Below, in pieces: positions 26,201 to 34,001 of a stretch of 64,000 nt of DNA. Positions within the stretch are counted from its first letter, which is position 1. Every line of letters begins with the position of its first letter. The DNA lies in contig JANPFP010000033.1 in NCBI GenBank assembly GCA_031423495.1, forward strand, positions 1 to 64,000. The letters run 5' to 3'. The notes below the pieces were generated by a model that saw only the letters and a list, made by a program, of their open reading frames with translations, made no database searches and was not told where the DNA came from. Both the position numbers and the translations under genes were made by a program. The stretch is from JACPYM01 sp031423495. GTDB lineage: Bacteria > Acidobacteriota > Blastocatellia > RBC074.

Positions 26201-28669
26201 GATGCGGGCGGCGGCAATACGTGTACGGCGACGGTCAGCGCGGGTACGTGCAACATCATCTCGACTACGGCGGGGGTGAAGAGCATAACAGCGACTTATG
26301 CGGGCGACACCAATTACAACGGCAGCGCGTCGAGTGGCGTGTCGCATACGGTAAACAAGGCGGATACGACGACGACGATTACCAATGCGGCGTCGTTGGG
26401 CAGCACGCCGACCGTAGTCGGCGAATCGTACGCGGTGAATTGGAGCGTGACAGTGAATGCACCAGGCGCAGTCGGTGCGGCGTTGACGGGTAATGTCACG
26501 GTGAGCGACGGCACAGCGAGTTGTACTGCGGCGGTGAGTGCGGGTACGTGCAGTCTAATTTCGACTTCGGTCGGCGCGAAGACGATTACGGCGACTTATG
26601 CGGGCGACACGAATTACAACGGCAGCACATCGGCGGGTGCGTCGCATACGGTAAACAAGCCGAATACGACGACGACGATTACGAACGCGGCTTCGCTGAG
26701 TTCAACACCGACCGTCGTCGGGCAGTCTTACGCTGTGAATTGGAGCGTGACGGTCAACGCGCCGGGTACGTTGGGCGTGGCGCTGTCGGGCAACGTGACG
26801 GTGAGCGATGGTTCGCAAAGCTGCACGGCGGCGGTGAGCGCGGGTACGTGCAATCTGACTTCGACCACAGCGGGGGCGAAGACGATCACTGCGACGTATG
26901 CAGGCGATGCGAATTACAACGGCAGCACGGCGGCGGGCGCGGCGCATACGGTCAACAAGGCGAATACGTCGTTGAGCGCGTTGGCCGACACACCTGATCC
27001 GACGGTCGTCGGAGAGGCTTATACGGTCGGCTTCACGTTGAACGTGACAGCGCCCGGCGCAGGGACACCGACGGGCACAGTGACGGTGAGCGACGGCACG
27101 GGCGGGGTGTGTACGGCGACGCTGCCCGCGACTTCGTGTTCGTTGACGAGTACGACGGCGGGGGCGAAGACGGTGACGTTCACTTACAACGGCGACGCCA
27201 ACTTCAACACCAGCAACAACACCACCGGACATCAGGTCAACAAGGGCAACACGACGACGACGATTACGGCAGACACGCCTGATCCGTCGGTGGCGGGACA
27301 AGCCTACGCGGTGACAGTGGCGCTGGCCGTGAATGCGCCTGCGGTGGGAACGCCTATGGGTATGATCACGGTGAGTGACGGTTCGCAGTCTTGCACCATC
27401 ACGTTGCCTGGTACTTCGTGCAATTTGACGAGTACGACGGCGGGGGCGAAGACGCTGACGGCGACTTATAACGGCGACGCGAATTTCAACACCAGCGTGT
27501 CGGCGGGTGCGACGCATCAGGTCAATTGCCCCACGATTGATCTGCTGCCGAAGCCGAGCGGGCCAGTGATGAATCCGGCGTATAACTTGCCGACGACGAC
27601 GGTGGGGGCGAATTACACGGCTACGAATACGGTCATCACGCCGACGCCAGCGGGAGGCAATTACAGCTTTACGGTGATTGCCGCGCCCGCCTTGCTGCCG
27701 CCGGGATTGTCGCTGAGTCCGACGGCGAACAATGTGCAGATCGTGGGTACGCCGACGGCGGCGGGCACGTATGTCTTTCGCATTCGGGCGACGGGCTTCG
27801 GCACGTGCGTGGGTTCGCGGCTGTATGCGATCAAAGTCAATACGGCCTTCGCGCCTACGGTGGCGGCCAAAGCGGTACGCAATGATTTTGATGGCGACGG
27901 CAAGAGCGATCCGGCGCGCTGGCTGGCCGAGGAAGGCGAATGGCAAGTCGTCTTCAGCAGCGACAGCGAAGTGCATCGTATCGCGCTGACAGAGCCGCAA
28001 ACGTCGGGCGAGAAGCAGGAAGAATATTTGCCGGCGGCGGCGGACTTCGATGGCGACTTGCGTACGGATGCGGCGGTGTGGCGTCCGCGCGACGGACGAT
28101 GGCTCATCAAACGTAGTACGGATGGCGAGTTGATGAAAGAGCAATTTGGCTTGGCGGGCGATACGCCGTTACCGGCGGATTTCGATGGCGACGGACGCGC
28201 CGATGCCGCCGTGTGGCGCAACGGCGCGGATGGCTGGCACATCCTGCGCAGCAGCGATCAAACGGTGCAAGCGATCTACCTGGGCGAAGCGGGCGACGTG
28301 CCGGTGCTGGGCGATTACGACGGCGACGGTTTGACCGACGTGGCGATGTTCCGCGCGAGCGATGGCCGCTGGCTGTTGCGGGCTACGGCGACGGGAGCGA
28401 TCCGCGACGAACGGTTCGGACGTTGGGGTGACGTACCGCTGTTGTCCGATCACGATGGCGACGGACGCGACGATCTGCTGGTCTGGCGTGCTGCGGAAGG
28501 CGTGGCCTACGTGCGGCGGAGTCTGGATGAAGAAGTCCAACGCCTGCCGTGGGGCCAACTCAAGCAAGGCGAAGCGGCGGTGCTGGGCGATTACGACGGC
28601 GACGGCAAAGCCGAACCTGCGATCTGGCGCGGCGTCAAAGCCGTCTGGGATATTTTGTTTAATCATTAA
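20285..28669 (+). CDS. Giant secreted repeat protein: Ig-like, DUF11-like, beta-helix and FG-GAP modules
   Basis: A product of about 2,794 aa. ATG 20285 has a GGAG site and gives a signal peptide (MRYFSLRRLLTLSTLIVCAF and on); the frame is open 51 codons further upstream without one. Order by nucleotide: a Big_9/tandem-95-type domain (20.74-21.03 kb, VAVNDSYPCTG, FTYEPAAGFTGTDAFTYTL), a parallel beta-helix-like region (21.03-22.7 kb), three DUF11-type modules (23.25-24.4 kb), two Ig-like modules, two more DUF11-type, then six Ig-like modules each starting K-x-N/D-T-T-T-T-I (25.75-27.53 kb). A putative-Ig domain follows, then six D-x-D-G-D-x calcium loops of FG-GAP/VCBS type (27.88-28.66 kb). 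No LPXTG or PEP-CTERM sorting tail is seen. It probably works as an adhesin or matrix fibre. Confidence 0.88.
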   Translation: MRYFSLRRLLTLSTLIVCAFSLLVVRAAYTRGGNVSRSVSLTSPTTTASQRSPSAKQVGPRIAYLPQAQPLASEWLHAFNVAPSAAFFAPAVTAIKSATLAAGGDVNGNTFINPGDTLTYSVTISNSGMDATGLSFSDTLDANLTLVGGSVMASPVAVNDSYPCTGNLSISIPAGSGVLANDYMGFNPLATITASSMTSANGGTVAVMSDGSFTYEPAAGFTGTDAFTYTLMNSTGSSVGTVSITVTNRIWFINNTGGACASSCNGRFSHPFTSLSAFISAAVDASGDRIFIYQGASSYAGALTLETNERLIGQGDALDATTLGFTPAANGPTLPSATAKPTLTNTLTLANGVTVLAISMSTGASTGITGSGGLTGLTVGDSPTTATNGITVTTTTGTTVSLNNVGGNFTFRSLSANGATTGLALTSTPASLNFTVTGDNNGLANGSGGTIQNITGGLLGNAPAYFLTASGVVTLKSMNMAITVNAFSGMHVDNNAGGTITVNVTGCTFTGVQAGNSVQNKALLQFEGGNTGGGAANITANVQNSFFFDNRTYGVAAIAAGDSMMNVTLNQSGFGTEVNTGAPVNQPGTTITNPPPFSALVSNSSNAKVDYSITNNTFWGADGLKGALYAVTISGATNVASSHLNGTISGNKIGKTGVVGSGCSTNCAGIGLLPGTGGTFNATVTNNDIRQVSAFGVNFVNSVTGANGTSIGRITNNTIAEPDITGSPTFIRGIVVADGNSGGSTANWCAEVTGNNISGSWQAGFFIRITSNNTTGILTLPGLTPATGASAAQVNSYIQGLNTLPANSVGTTVGTGPINGGAACALPSAPPPIDTDEQLQLKQQGGNNSASIAQGWQQWLHPVFTAFAAPTSVFKISSPTNWIIPTAMAAENSSVSVPSTEVSRKRLPTNTPQRGGTLNARTSSNANAALSGETVSVTGITTLPVGKSVIIKFNATIAAGFTGTAITNQATVAGSNFSMTTSNNLSTPVIQAPSINKTFSPTSIALSGTNLTTSTLTLVLTNPNPSQALSAIAFTDNLTGGLQVDTTPTLSNGCGGTFSAPLAGGQTALSYSGGSIPAGVNCTISFKVRSTSVGAKTNATSGVTSTQANLGAVSNTATLNVLTAPTLAKPFGAASVALNGTTSLTFNITNNDATFGLTGVGFTDTLPTGLTVAATPNVTGSCGGGTITAAANSGTISLSGASLAASGTCSLSVDVTGTTAGAKNNSVALAANETGTNSTPATSTLNVFAPPTFSKNFVASPIVVGQTAALNILITNPMANPANLTGIALTDTLPAGITTADLAATPQCGGTLTISSNVITLTGGSIAPDTTCTITRTVIGVQAQVAAWTNTIGSVSSTNGGTNSTPATANITVNKASTVASITGDTPDPSVTGQPYTVTAGISVSAPGAATPTVPTGTITVSDGSQTCTITLPATTCMLTSTTAGAKTLTATYNGDTNFNASPASAGVVHTVNKANTTTTITADTPDPSNPGASVAVSFTVVANSPGAGTPTGNVTVSDGVDSCTGTVAAGTCNITLNTPGLRTLTATYAGDTNFNGSSDTELHQVATPPTVAKSFLPTQIKVNETSVMTFTVANPNAGLALSNISFSDTFPAGVEVDNPVVMTNTCGGSFSPALVGGATSFSYIGGSIGAGGPVCTISVQVKATTAGVKPNTTGVISATETGAGATSNTATLTVVGAPVLAKAFTPPTVVFGQTSSLGFTITNNNTTVALTGIAFSDTLPAGVTVANSGPTATCGGTLTTTAPNTVGFSGGTLAVGSPVPTTCTFSVTVATTAVGALLNTTGAITSVESGAGATALATLTVNKANTTTTITNAATLTGTPTVVGQPYTVSVSVAPVAPGSGVPTGMVNVSDGTGGTCVVTLSGGVGSCSLTSTTFGAKTITATYVMDSNFNGSVSAGAAHTVNKADTTTTITNAVALATATVVGQSYAVTWNVAVNAPGAIGAALTGNVTVDAGGGNTCTATVSAGTCNIISTTAGVKSITATYAGDTNYNGSASSGVSHTVNKADTTTTITNAASLGSTPTVVGESYAVNWSVTVNAPGAVGAALTGNVTVSDGTASCTAAVSAGTCSLISTSVGAKTITATYAGDTNYNGSTSAGASHTVNKPNTTTTITNAASLSSTPTVVGQSYAVNWSVTVNAPGTLGVALSGNVTVSDGSQSCTAAVSAGTCNLTSTTAGAKTITATYAGDANYNGSTAAGAAHTVNKANTSLSALADTPDPTVVGEAYTVGFTLNVTAPGAGTPTGTVTVSDGTGGVCTATLPATSCSLTSTTAGAKTVTFTYNGDANFNTSNNTTGHQVNKGNTTTTITADTPDPSVAGQAYAVTVALAVNAPAVGTPMGMITVSDGSQSCTITLPGTSCNLTSTTAGAKTLTATYNGDANFNTSVSAGATHQVNCPTIDLLPKPSGPVMNPAYNLPTTTVGANYTATNTVITPTPAGGNYSFTVIAAPALLPPGLSLSPTANNVQIVGTPTAAGTYVFRIRATGFGTCVGSRLYAIKVNTAFAPTVAAKAVRNDFDGDGKSDPARWLAEEGEWQVVFSSDSEVHRIALTEPQTSGEKQEEYLPAAADFDGDLRTDAAVWRPRDGRWLIKRSTDGELMKEQFGLAGDTPLPADFDGDGRADAAVWRNGADGWHILRSSDQTVQAIYLGEAGDVPVLGDYDGDGLTDVAMFRASDGRWLLRATATGAIRDERFGRWGDVPLLSDHDGDGRDDLLVWRAAEGVAYVRRSLDEEVQRLPWGQLKQGEAAVLGDYDGDGKAEPAIWRGVKAVWDILFNH

Positions 28670-28681
28670 GTAGCGGATGGA

Positions 28682-28710
28682 GAGGCCGGGGCCGCAGTGG
28701 TTCCGGCCTC
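28682..28710 (+). terminator. GC-rich hairpin after the giant gene
   Basis: GAGGCCGG at 28682-28689 pairs with CCGGCCTC at 28703-28710, 13 nt after the stop. It is followed by a weak pyrimidine tract (GCTTTCCGTT). It is a plausible terminator for the giant gene. Confidence 0.55.
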
Positions 28711-29099
28711 GCTTTCCGTTAATTTGCGCGCGGGGAATTTATCTCACACTCTTTTGGGCCTAATGCTGCCAATGGGCTGGTAATAGCGAAGAGAGTCTTC
28801 TATATTCTCCGCAGTCGAGAACTTCTTCACATTTTATCGGTTAAATCTGCCTCTCAAACTGAACGATTCACCAATAAAATCCAAGTTTCTCCGACCCCTT
28901 CACTGGACTAACAAATTACAAGTTAGGTGAGACCTCCGGGTTTTTCGCCTGCGAATTTACTCACGAACCGCAAAATTTATGACAGGCAGTCTTACGTGCC
29001 GAAGCTGGCCTGATAGAACCGCATCCCTTCATTGGGTGTCATCGTCGTGCGGCGTGACTGCCTGCGATCACACTTTATTCACTCACAATAGGATCGTGT
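28711..29099 (+). promoter_or_regulatory. Long leader with nested hairpin before the HYR-like gene
   Basis: A 389-nt gene-free stretch. In its last part, AGGCAGTC at 28984-28991 pairs with GACTGCCT at 29056-29063, and inside it CCGCA (29019-29023) pairs with TGCGG (29048-29052). The structure ends 36 nt before the start codon, where it could affect translation. I compared it by eye with the c-di-GMP-I riboswitch; a few short words are similar but the required GNRA-type hairpin is not clear. It may be an undescribed leader RNA or chance pairing. Confidence 0.3.
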
Positions 29100-32000
29100 A
29101 TGACCCACTTCTACACACAAAAAAAAGCAGTTGTTTTAACCTTGTTGGTTTTGCTCGGCGTGTTGAGCGCGCCGCCCACCGGCGTGCGCGCTTCGATGCG
29201 CGATTACTTCAGCCAGGCTGTCACGGCCTTGCGCGGCGCGTTGGGCGTTGCGGTACGGCCAACGGCTCCTGCACTCAGTACCTCTGTGCAGGGGCAGCGG
29301 AAACCGGCTATGAACCCAAGCGCAAGCACCCGGCGCGCCAACGGCGCGGAAGAACCTTCGGACTCGGATCGCGCCGGCATCAATGCCATCGCCGCCGTAC
29401 TCTACGACCAAATCAACAATGCTTCGGGTAACAGCACGAACAGTCAGAACTATGAAGCGACTTATGACACTTTCGATAATGAAGGCGCGGATGATTTTGT
29501 CGTACCAGCGGGGCGCGTCTGGACGATTGATACGGTCAACATCAGGGTCATCGATAGTACGACAGGCGCATTCACGGCGAACGTGACTTTCTATGCGAAC
29601 AGCGGAACCAACTTCCCGGCGGCTGCTGTTTGTACGCGCACCGCCTTGCCGGTGAACGTCGTAAACGGCACGACCACGATTCCGCTCGGCTCACCTTGTG
29701 CGCTGACGCAGGGAACCTATTGGGTCGGCGTACAAATCAATATGAATTTCGACCCAAACAGCGATCAGGTGTTTTGGGAAAGTCGCACGACGCAAAGCAA
29801 CAGTGGCGGCGTATGGCGCAACCCCGGCGATGGCTTCGGCTCAGGCTGCACCAACTTCGACCGCAAAGCCAACTGCGGCGGAAACGACACCGCCAATCCA
29901 GATTGGCTGTTCAGTCTCGAAGGCACCGATACGCAAGCCTGCACGATTACCTGTCCGGCGAATATAACTGTATCGAATACGCCGGGCGCGTGCAGTGCAG
30001 TGGTTGCTTACCCGGCTCCGACGACGACGGGCGTTTGCGGTACAGTGACTTGCACTCCGAATTCAGGCTCGAATTTTCCGGTAGGCGTCACCACCGTCAC
30101 TTGCAACACAACGGGCTTGCCGAGGCCTTCGTGTACTTTCACGATCACGGTGCAGGACACGCAGGCACCGACGGTAACGGTTGGAACCATTGCCAGTTGC
30201 TACCCGACGGTAGCCGCAGCCCAGGCAGCGGCGTTGGCAGCGACGACGGCCACGGATATTTGCCCGGGCGCACTGGTGGAAACCGCGAGCACGGTTGGCA
30301 CTTGCAGCGCCGTGGTTACGATCCGCACGACTGACATCGCCGGAAATTTTACCGATGTCACTTACAACACGAGAATAGACAATACGCCGCCGACGGTGAC
30401 GGTAGGAAGCATCGCCAGTTGTTATCTCACGGTAGCTGCCGCCGAAGCTGCGGCGTTGGCGGCCACCACGGCGACGGATAATTGTCCGGGTGCGTTGACC
30501 GAAACCGCGAGTACGGTTGGCACGTGCAGCGCCGTGATTACCGTTACGACCACAGATAGCTGCGGCAATGCGACGGCAGTTACTTACAACACGCGTATAG
30601 ACAACACGCCGCCTACGGTAACCGCTGGCTCGATTGCCGCTTGTTACTCGACGGTGGCAGCCGCCGAAGCTGCGGCGCTGGCGGTAACTTCGGCGACGGA
30701 TAATTGCCCCGGCGCATTGACTGAAGTCGCTAGCACAGTCGGTACTTGCAGCGCCGTGATTACCGTCACGACGACGGATGGCTGCGGCAACGCGACTGCG
30801 GTTACTTACAATACAAGAATAGACAACACGCCGCCGACGGTGACGATAGGAAGCATCGCCAGTTGTTATCTCACGGTAGCTGCCGCCGAAGCTGCGGCCT
30901 TGGCAGCGACGACGGCGACGGATAATTGCCCCGGCGCGTTGACCGAAACCGCGAGTACGGTTGGCACGTGCAGCGCCGTGATTACCGTTACGACTACGGA
31001 TGTTTGCGGCAACGCGACTGCGGTCACTTACAACACGAGAATAGACAATACGCCGCCGACGGTGACGGTAGGAAGCATCGCTAGTAGTTTCTCGACGGTG
31101 GCTGCCGCAGAAGCTGCGGCCTTGGCAGCGACGACGGCGACGGATAATTGCCCCGGCGCGTTGACCGAAACCGCGAGTACGGTTGGTACGTGCAGCGCGG
31201 TGATTACCGTCACGACTACGGATGGCTGCGGCAACGCGACTGCGGTCACATACAACACAATCATTGACGCAACGCCGCCGACGATTACCTGCCCGAGTAA
31301 TCAAACGGCTTTCTCGGCGAGCGGCAATCCGATTCCGGTGACGTTCCCTGCGCCGACGGCGGCGGATAACTGTCCCGGCGTAACTGTCACTTGCGTACCC
31401 GCGAGCGGCGCGAACTTTGCCGTAGGCGTCACGACTGTGACTTGCACGGCGAGCGATGCGAGTTCAAGCAGCCCTGATGCGACCTGTTCGTTCACCGTGA
31501 CGGTCAACAGCTTCACGCCCGCGCCGACGCTGAGTCTGGTTGATCCGTTGAATTGCAACGGCCCCGGCGACGTCATCAATGGTTCGGTGACTTTGGTGAA
31601 TCCGACCGCGTTTGCGCAAACAGGTACGGTCACAGTCGCCTTGCCCGCCGGCATCGTCGGCTTGCCGGGCACATGCGTATCGAGCATCGCCACTTGCACC
31701 ACGACGGCGACGACGGTTTCGTGGAGCGGTACGATTCCCGCCAACACTACGCTGACCATTACTTCGCAAGCGCAATTCGCAAACAACGTAGCCGCAGGCA
31801 CAGTGCTTTGCACTAACACGACGGCGGTATTCAACGGCATCACCGGAACCGCGCAGGGCTGCCTGACGGTGAATTGTCCGGTCGTAGGGCCAGGGGGGTT
31901 GCCTGGGCCGCTCGACGCCCTGAGCGATCAGAAAGCGGGTTCGGTGTTGGTCTACAACCTGGTGAGTTCGTCGGCGTCTAATCCGGCTTCGCAGAACTCG

Positions 32001-32798
32001 CGTATCAGCATTACCAATGTCAATCCGTCGCGGACCGCATATGTACACCTGTTCTTTGTGGATGGCTCGAATTGTTCTGTGGCCGATAGCTTCCTTTGTT
32101 TGACGCCGAACCAAACAGCCGCCTTTCTGCACTCTGACATAGACCCCGGCACGACGGGTTATGTGGTGGCGGTGGCAACCGACCGCAACGGCTGCCCGAC
32201 GAATTTCAATACGTTGATCGGCGATGAATATGTGAAGTTGAGCAGCGGCCATGCGGCGAATCTGGGCGCGGAAGCGATTCCGGCGCTGGTCGGCAGCGCG
32301 TTCGCCTGCAATGCGCAATCAAACCAGGCGACGTTGAATTTCGACGGCGTGATGTATGGCATGTTGCCGCGTATGTTGGCCCTCTCGAATTTCGGCAGCC
32401 GGTTGGATGGCAACAATACGTTGCTGGTCGTCAATCGCATCGGCGGCAATCTGGCAACGGGCGCGGCGACGTTGGGTACACTGTTCGGGCAGTTGTATGA
32501 CGACGCTGAGAAACTTTACAGCTTCTCGCTGCCTGCTTCAGGTTGTCAGTTACGCGGTTCGTTGAGCGACAGTTTCCCGCGCACTACGCCACGCATTGAT
32601 CAGGTGGTTTCCTCCGGTCGCAGCGGCTGGCTCAAGCTGGCAATGGGTACGGACGGCGCAATCCTCGGCGCAGCGCTCAACGCGAACACCAACGCGGCAT
32701 CGAGTGGGGGCGCGTTCAATCAAGGACACAACTTGCACAAGCTGACGCTGACTACGACGGCGAGCGTGACGATTCCGGTGTTTCCGCCAACTTGCTGA
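29100..32798 (+). CDS. Secreted HYR-like repeat protein
   Basis: The 1,232-aa product has an N-terminal hydrophobic signal (KKAVVLTLLVLLGVLSAPPTG). Residues about 70-280 form a beta-rich domain. HYR-like modules flank the core (CPANITVSNTPGACSAVV; CPSNQTAFSASGNPIPVTF). In between are five tandem 74-residue Cys-containing repeats (positions 30156-31268). After that come a DUF11-like module (LSLVDPLNCNGPGDVINGSVTLVNP) and a C-terminal domain of about 270 aa (DALSDQKAGSVLVYN and on) that I do not recognise. It lies downstream of the giant protein on the same strand and is probably part of the same surface layer or matrix. No sorting signal is visible. An AGGA ribosome site precedes ATG. Confidence 0.85.
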   Translation: MTHFYTQKKAVVLTLLVLLGVLSAPPTGVRASMRDYFSQAVTALRGALGVAVRPTAPALSTSVQGQRKPAMNPSASTRRANGAEEPSDSDRAGINAIAAVLYDQINNASGNSTNSQNYEATYDTFDNEGADDFVVPAGRVWTIDTVNIRVIDSTTGAFTANVTFYANSGTNFPAAAVCTRTALPVNVVNGTTTIPLGSPCALTQGTYWVGVQINMNFDPNSDQVFWESRTTQSNSGGVWRNPGDGFGSGCTNFDRKANCGGNDTANPDWLFSLEGTDTQACTITCPANITVSNTPGACSAVVAYPAPTTTGVCGTVTCTPNSGSNFPVGVTTVTCNTTGLPRPSCTFTITVQDTQAPTVTVGTIASCYPTVAAAQAAALAATTATDICPGALVETASTVGTCSAVVTIRTTDIAGNFTDVTYNTRIDNTPPTVTVGSIASCYLTVAAAEAAALAATTATDNCPGALTETASTVGTCSAVITVTTTDSCGNATAVTYNTRIDNTPPTVTAGSIAACYSTVAAAEAAALAVTSATDNCPGALTEVASTVGTCSAVITVTTTDGCGNATAVTYNTRIDNTPPTVTIGSIASCYLTVAAAEAAALAATTATDNCPGALTETASTVGTCSAVITVTTTDVCGNATAVTYNTRIDNTPPTVTVGSIASSFSTVAAAEAAALAATTATDNCPGALTETASTVGTCSAVITVTTTDGCGNATAVTYNTIIDATPPTITCPSNQTAFSASGNPIPVTFPAPTAADNCPGVTVTCVPASGANFAVGVTTVTCTASDASSSSPDATCSFTVTVNSFTPAPTLSLVDPLNCNGPGDVINGSVTLVNPTAFAQTGTVTVALPAGIVGLPGTCVSSIATCTTTATTVSWSGTIPANTTLTITSQAQFANNVAAGTVLCTNTTAVFNGITGTAQGCLTVNCPVVGPGGLPGPLDALSDQKAGSVLVYNLVSSSASNPASQNSRISITNVNPSRTAYVHLFFVDGSNCSVADSFLCLTPNQTAAFLHSDIDPGTTGYVVAVATDRNGCPTNFNTLIGDEYVKLSSGHAANLGAEAIPALVGSAFACNAQSNQATLNFDGVMYGMLPRMLALSNFGSRLDGNNTLLVVNRIGGNLATGAATLGTLFGQLYDDAEKLYSFSLPASGCQLRGSLSDSFPRTTPRIDQVVSSGRSGWLKLAMGTDGAILGAALNANTNAASSGGAFNQGHNLHKLTLTTTASVTIPVFPPTC
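30156..31268 (+). repeat. Five tandem 222-bp coding repeats
   Basis: The repeat unit is about 74 codons, with pattern PPTVTVGSIASCY, a poly-Ala helix-like stretch (VAAAEAAALAATTATD), NCPGALTE, then TCSAVITVTTTD and NATAVTYNT. Copies 2-5 are almost identical at DNA level. The first is more diverged, and the fifth has SSF where the others have SCY or ACY. This indicates recent duplication or gene conversion. Confidence 0.9.
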
Positions 32799-32843
32799 GG
32801 GAACGCGCCAAAAAGGGGATTCGTCACGAACGCAACATAAAAT

Positions 32844-32916
32844 AAGCCGCGCAGCGTTCCTTTTTCCTTGTCTCTCGCACTGCGAGCGATGAGCGAACAG
32901 GAACGTTGCGCGGCTT
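32844..32916. repeat. 17-bp inverted repeat with inner hairpin
   Basis: Arms at 32844-32860 and 32900-32916 pair over 17 bp with one G-T wobble (AAGCCGCGCAGCGTTCC on the left). The 39-nt loop contains its own hairpin (CTCGC/GCGAG). It lies 46 nt after the HYR-like gene and 208 nt before the next gene, and could be the terminator of the former or a REP-like element. The rest of 32799-33124 contains no gene I recognise. Confidence 0.7.
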
Positions 32917-33124
32917 CATTTATTGTCTCTGAGACGCAGGCCTTTTTACTATTACGTAGTTTTACGCTTGCAAATTCTGCGGTGACAGGGCAAAAAGTTG
33001 TCTTACACACGCAATAATCACAACGCAAAATTCATTCTCCCCCACTGAATCAAGCAGGAATCCCCGCTTTCTTACACAGATTCGACTGCGCGTCGAACAC
33101 TATTTAACCACGAGGAGAATAACC

Positions 33125-33913
33125 ATGAATCTCAAACCGCTCACCCTATCAGTTGCCCTCTGTGCCTCCCTATTCGTTGGCAGCGTAATGGCTTTGGCGC
33201 AAGCGCCTGTCAAAGTTCAAAAGGCTGAACTTTCGATCAACTTCGGCATCGCCAAAGGCGAACTCATTTCGGCTGGCGATATGCTGGTTTTCGTAGACCA
33301 GGAAATGGCCGACGGATCTTTTTCTATTGAGAAATCCAACATCGCCGGTTGGACGGAAGCCGATGGCGTCATCACCGTCAGCACCACCAAGCCGGTCAAA
33401 GATCGCAGCGGCGAACGCAACCGCTTCGCTTTTCGTCTGGTCGAAGGCACCAGTGCCGCCTTTGCTGCTTGGTACCGCGAACCGTCGAAAGCGCCGATGG
33501 CGGGCGGAGCGGCTACCACACCGGCTCCGGCAGAAACGGCTGCGGCTCCCATTACGAAATCGGCGGAAGCCGCTGCTGCCACGGCAGCAGGCGTGACCAA
33601 GCCTGAATTCAAAGAGAAATCTTATCCGGCGAAACAGAAGCGGTTCCCGGTCGGTTCAACCGAAGGCCGTTTGGTGATTCAGGAAAAACAAGTGGCTTTC
33701 GAGGCCAATGGCGACACCCGGCGTTCGCGCATCTGGGAACTCAAAGACATCAAAGCTTTGAAACAAACCGGGCCTTATTATCTGGAACTCGAACCTTTCA
33801 TCGGCGACACCTACAAGGTTGATTTGCTCGGCGAAGGCATGACGCCCAGCGAATTCAAAGCCCTGCAAGACCGCGTCGCCAATGCGCGCTTGAACAAAGA
33901 ACCTGTGAAATAA
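33125..33913 (+). CDS. Secreted hypothetical protein with two PH-like-looking halves
   Basis: The 262-aa product has a GAGGAG site before ATG and a signal peptide ending in ALAQ (residues 1-26). Two beta-rich segments (about 35-115 and 165-255) are separated by an Ala/Pro-rich linker (about 115-160). The second reads GRLVIQEKQVAFEANGDTRRSRIWELKDIKALKQTGPYYLELEP and ends in an amphipathic helix, a pattern like small bacterial PH-like domains. The first resembles it loosely. I do not recognise a named family. It converges with the VWFA-related gene, and a strong bidirectional hairpin separates them. Confidence 0.7.
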   Translation: MNLKPLTLSVALCASLFVGSVMALAQAPVKVQKAELSINFGIAKGELISAGDMLVFVDQEMADGSFSIEKSNIAGWTEADGVITVSTTKPVKDRSGERNRFAFRLVEGTSAAFAAWYREPSKAPMAGGAATTPAPAETAAAPITKSAEAAAATAAGVTKPEFKEKSYPAKQKRFPVGSTEGRLVIQEKQVAFEANGDTRRSRIWELKDIKALKQTGPYYLELEPFIGDTYKVDLLGEGMTPSEFKALQDRVANARLNKEPVK

Positions 33914-33934
33914 CCTGCCGTATATTCTCTAAAA

Positions 33935-33981
33935 ACAAAACGCGAGCTAGACGGTTGAACATCGTCTGGCTCGCGTTTTGT
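33935..33981. terminator. Bidirectional terminator between convergent genes
   Basis: A 19-bp stem (33935-33953 with 33963-33981, one G-T wobble) around a 9-nt loop. The arms begin ACAAAACGCGAG and end in TTTTGT, with more T on the right and A on the left, giving U-rich tails in both directions. It sits exactly between the convergent genes ending at 33913 and 34002. Confidence 0.9.
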
Positions 33982-34001
33982 TTTATCTCAGCAGTCGCTG
34001 C

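Noticed and set aside
26702..28144. Long open frame of 480 codons on the minus strand inside the giant gene
   Set aside because: It is antisense to Ig and FG-GAP repeats and is highly Arg-rich without any recognisable domain, so it is a shadow of the coding frame.
28920..29063. c-di-GMP-I riboswitch
   Set aside because: A few short words match but the conserved GNRA loop and its receptor could not be placed.
30063..31304. Open frame of 413 codons on the minus strand inside the HYR-like gene
   Set aside because: Repeated Arg-rich sequence follows the tandem repeats on the other strand; no ribosome site or domain.
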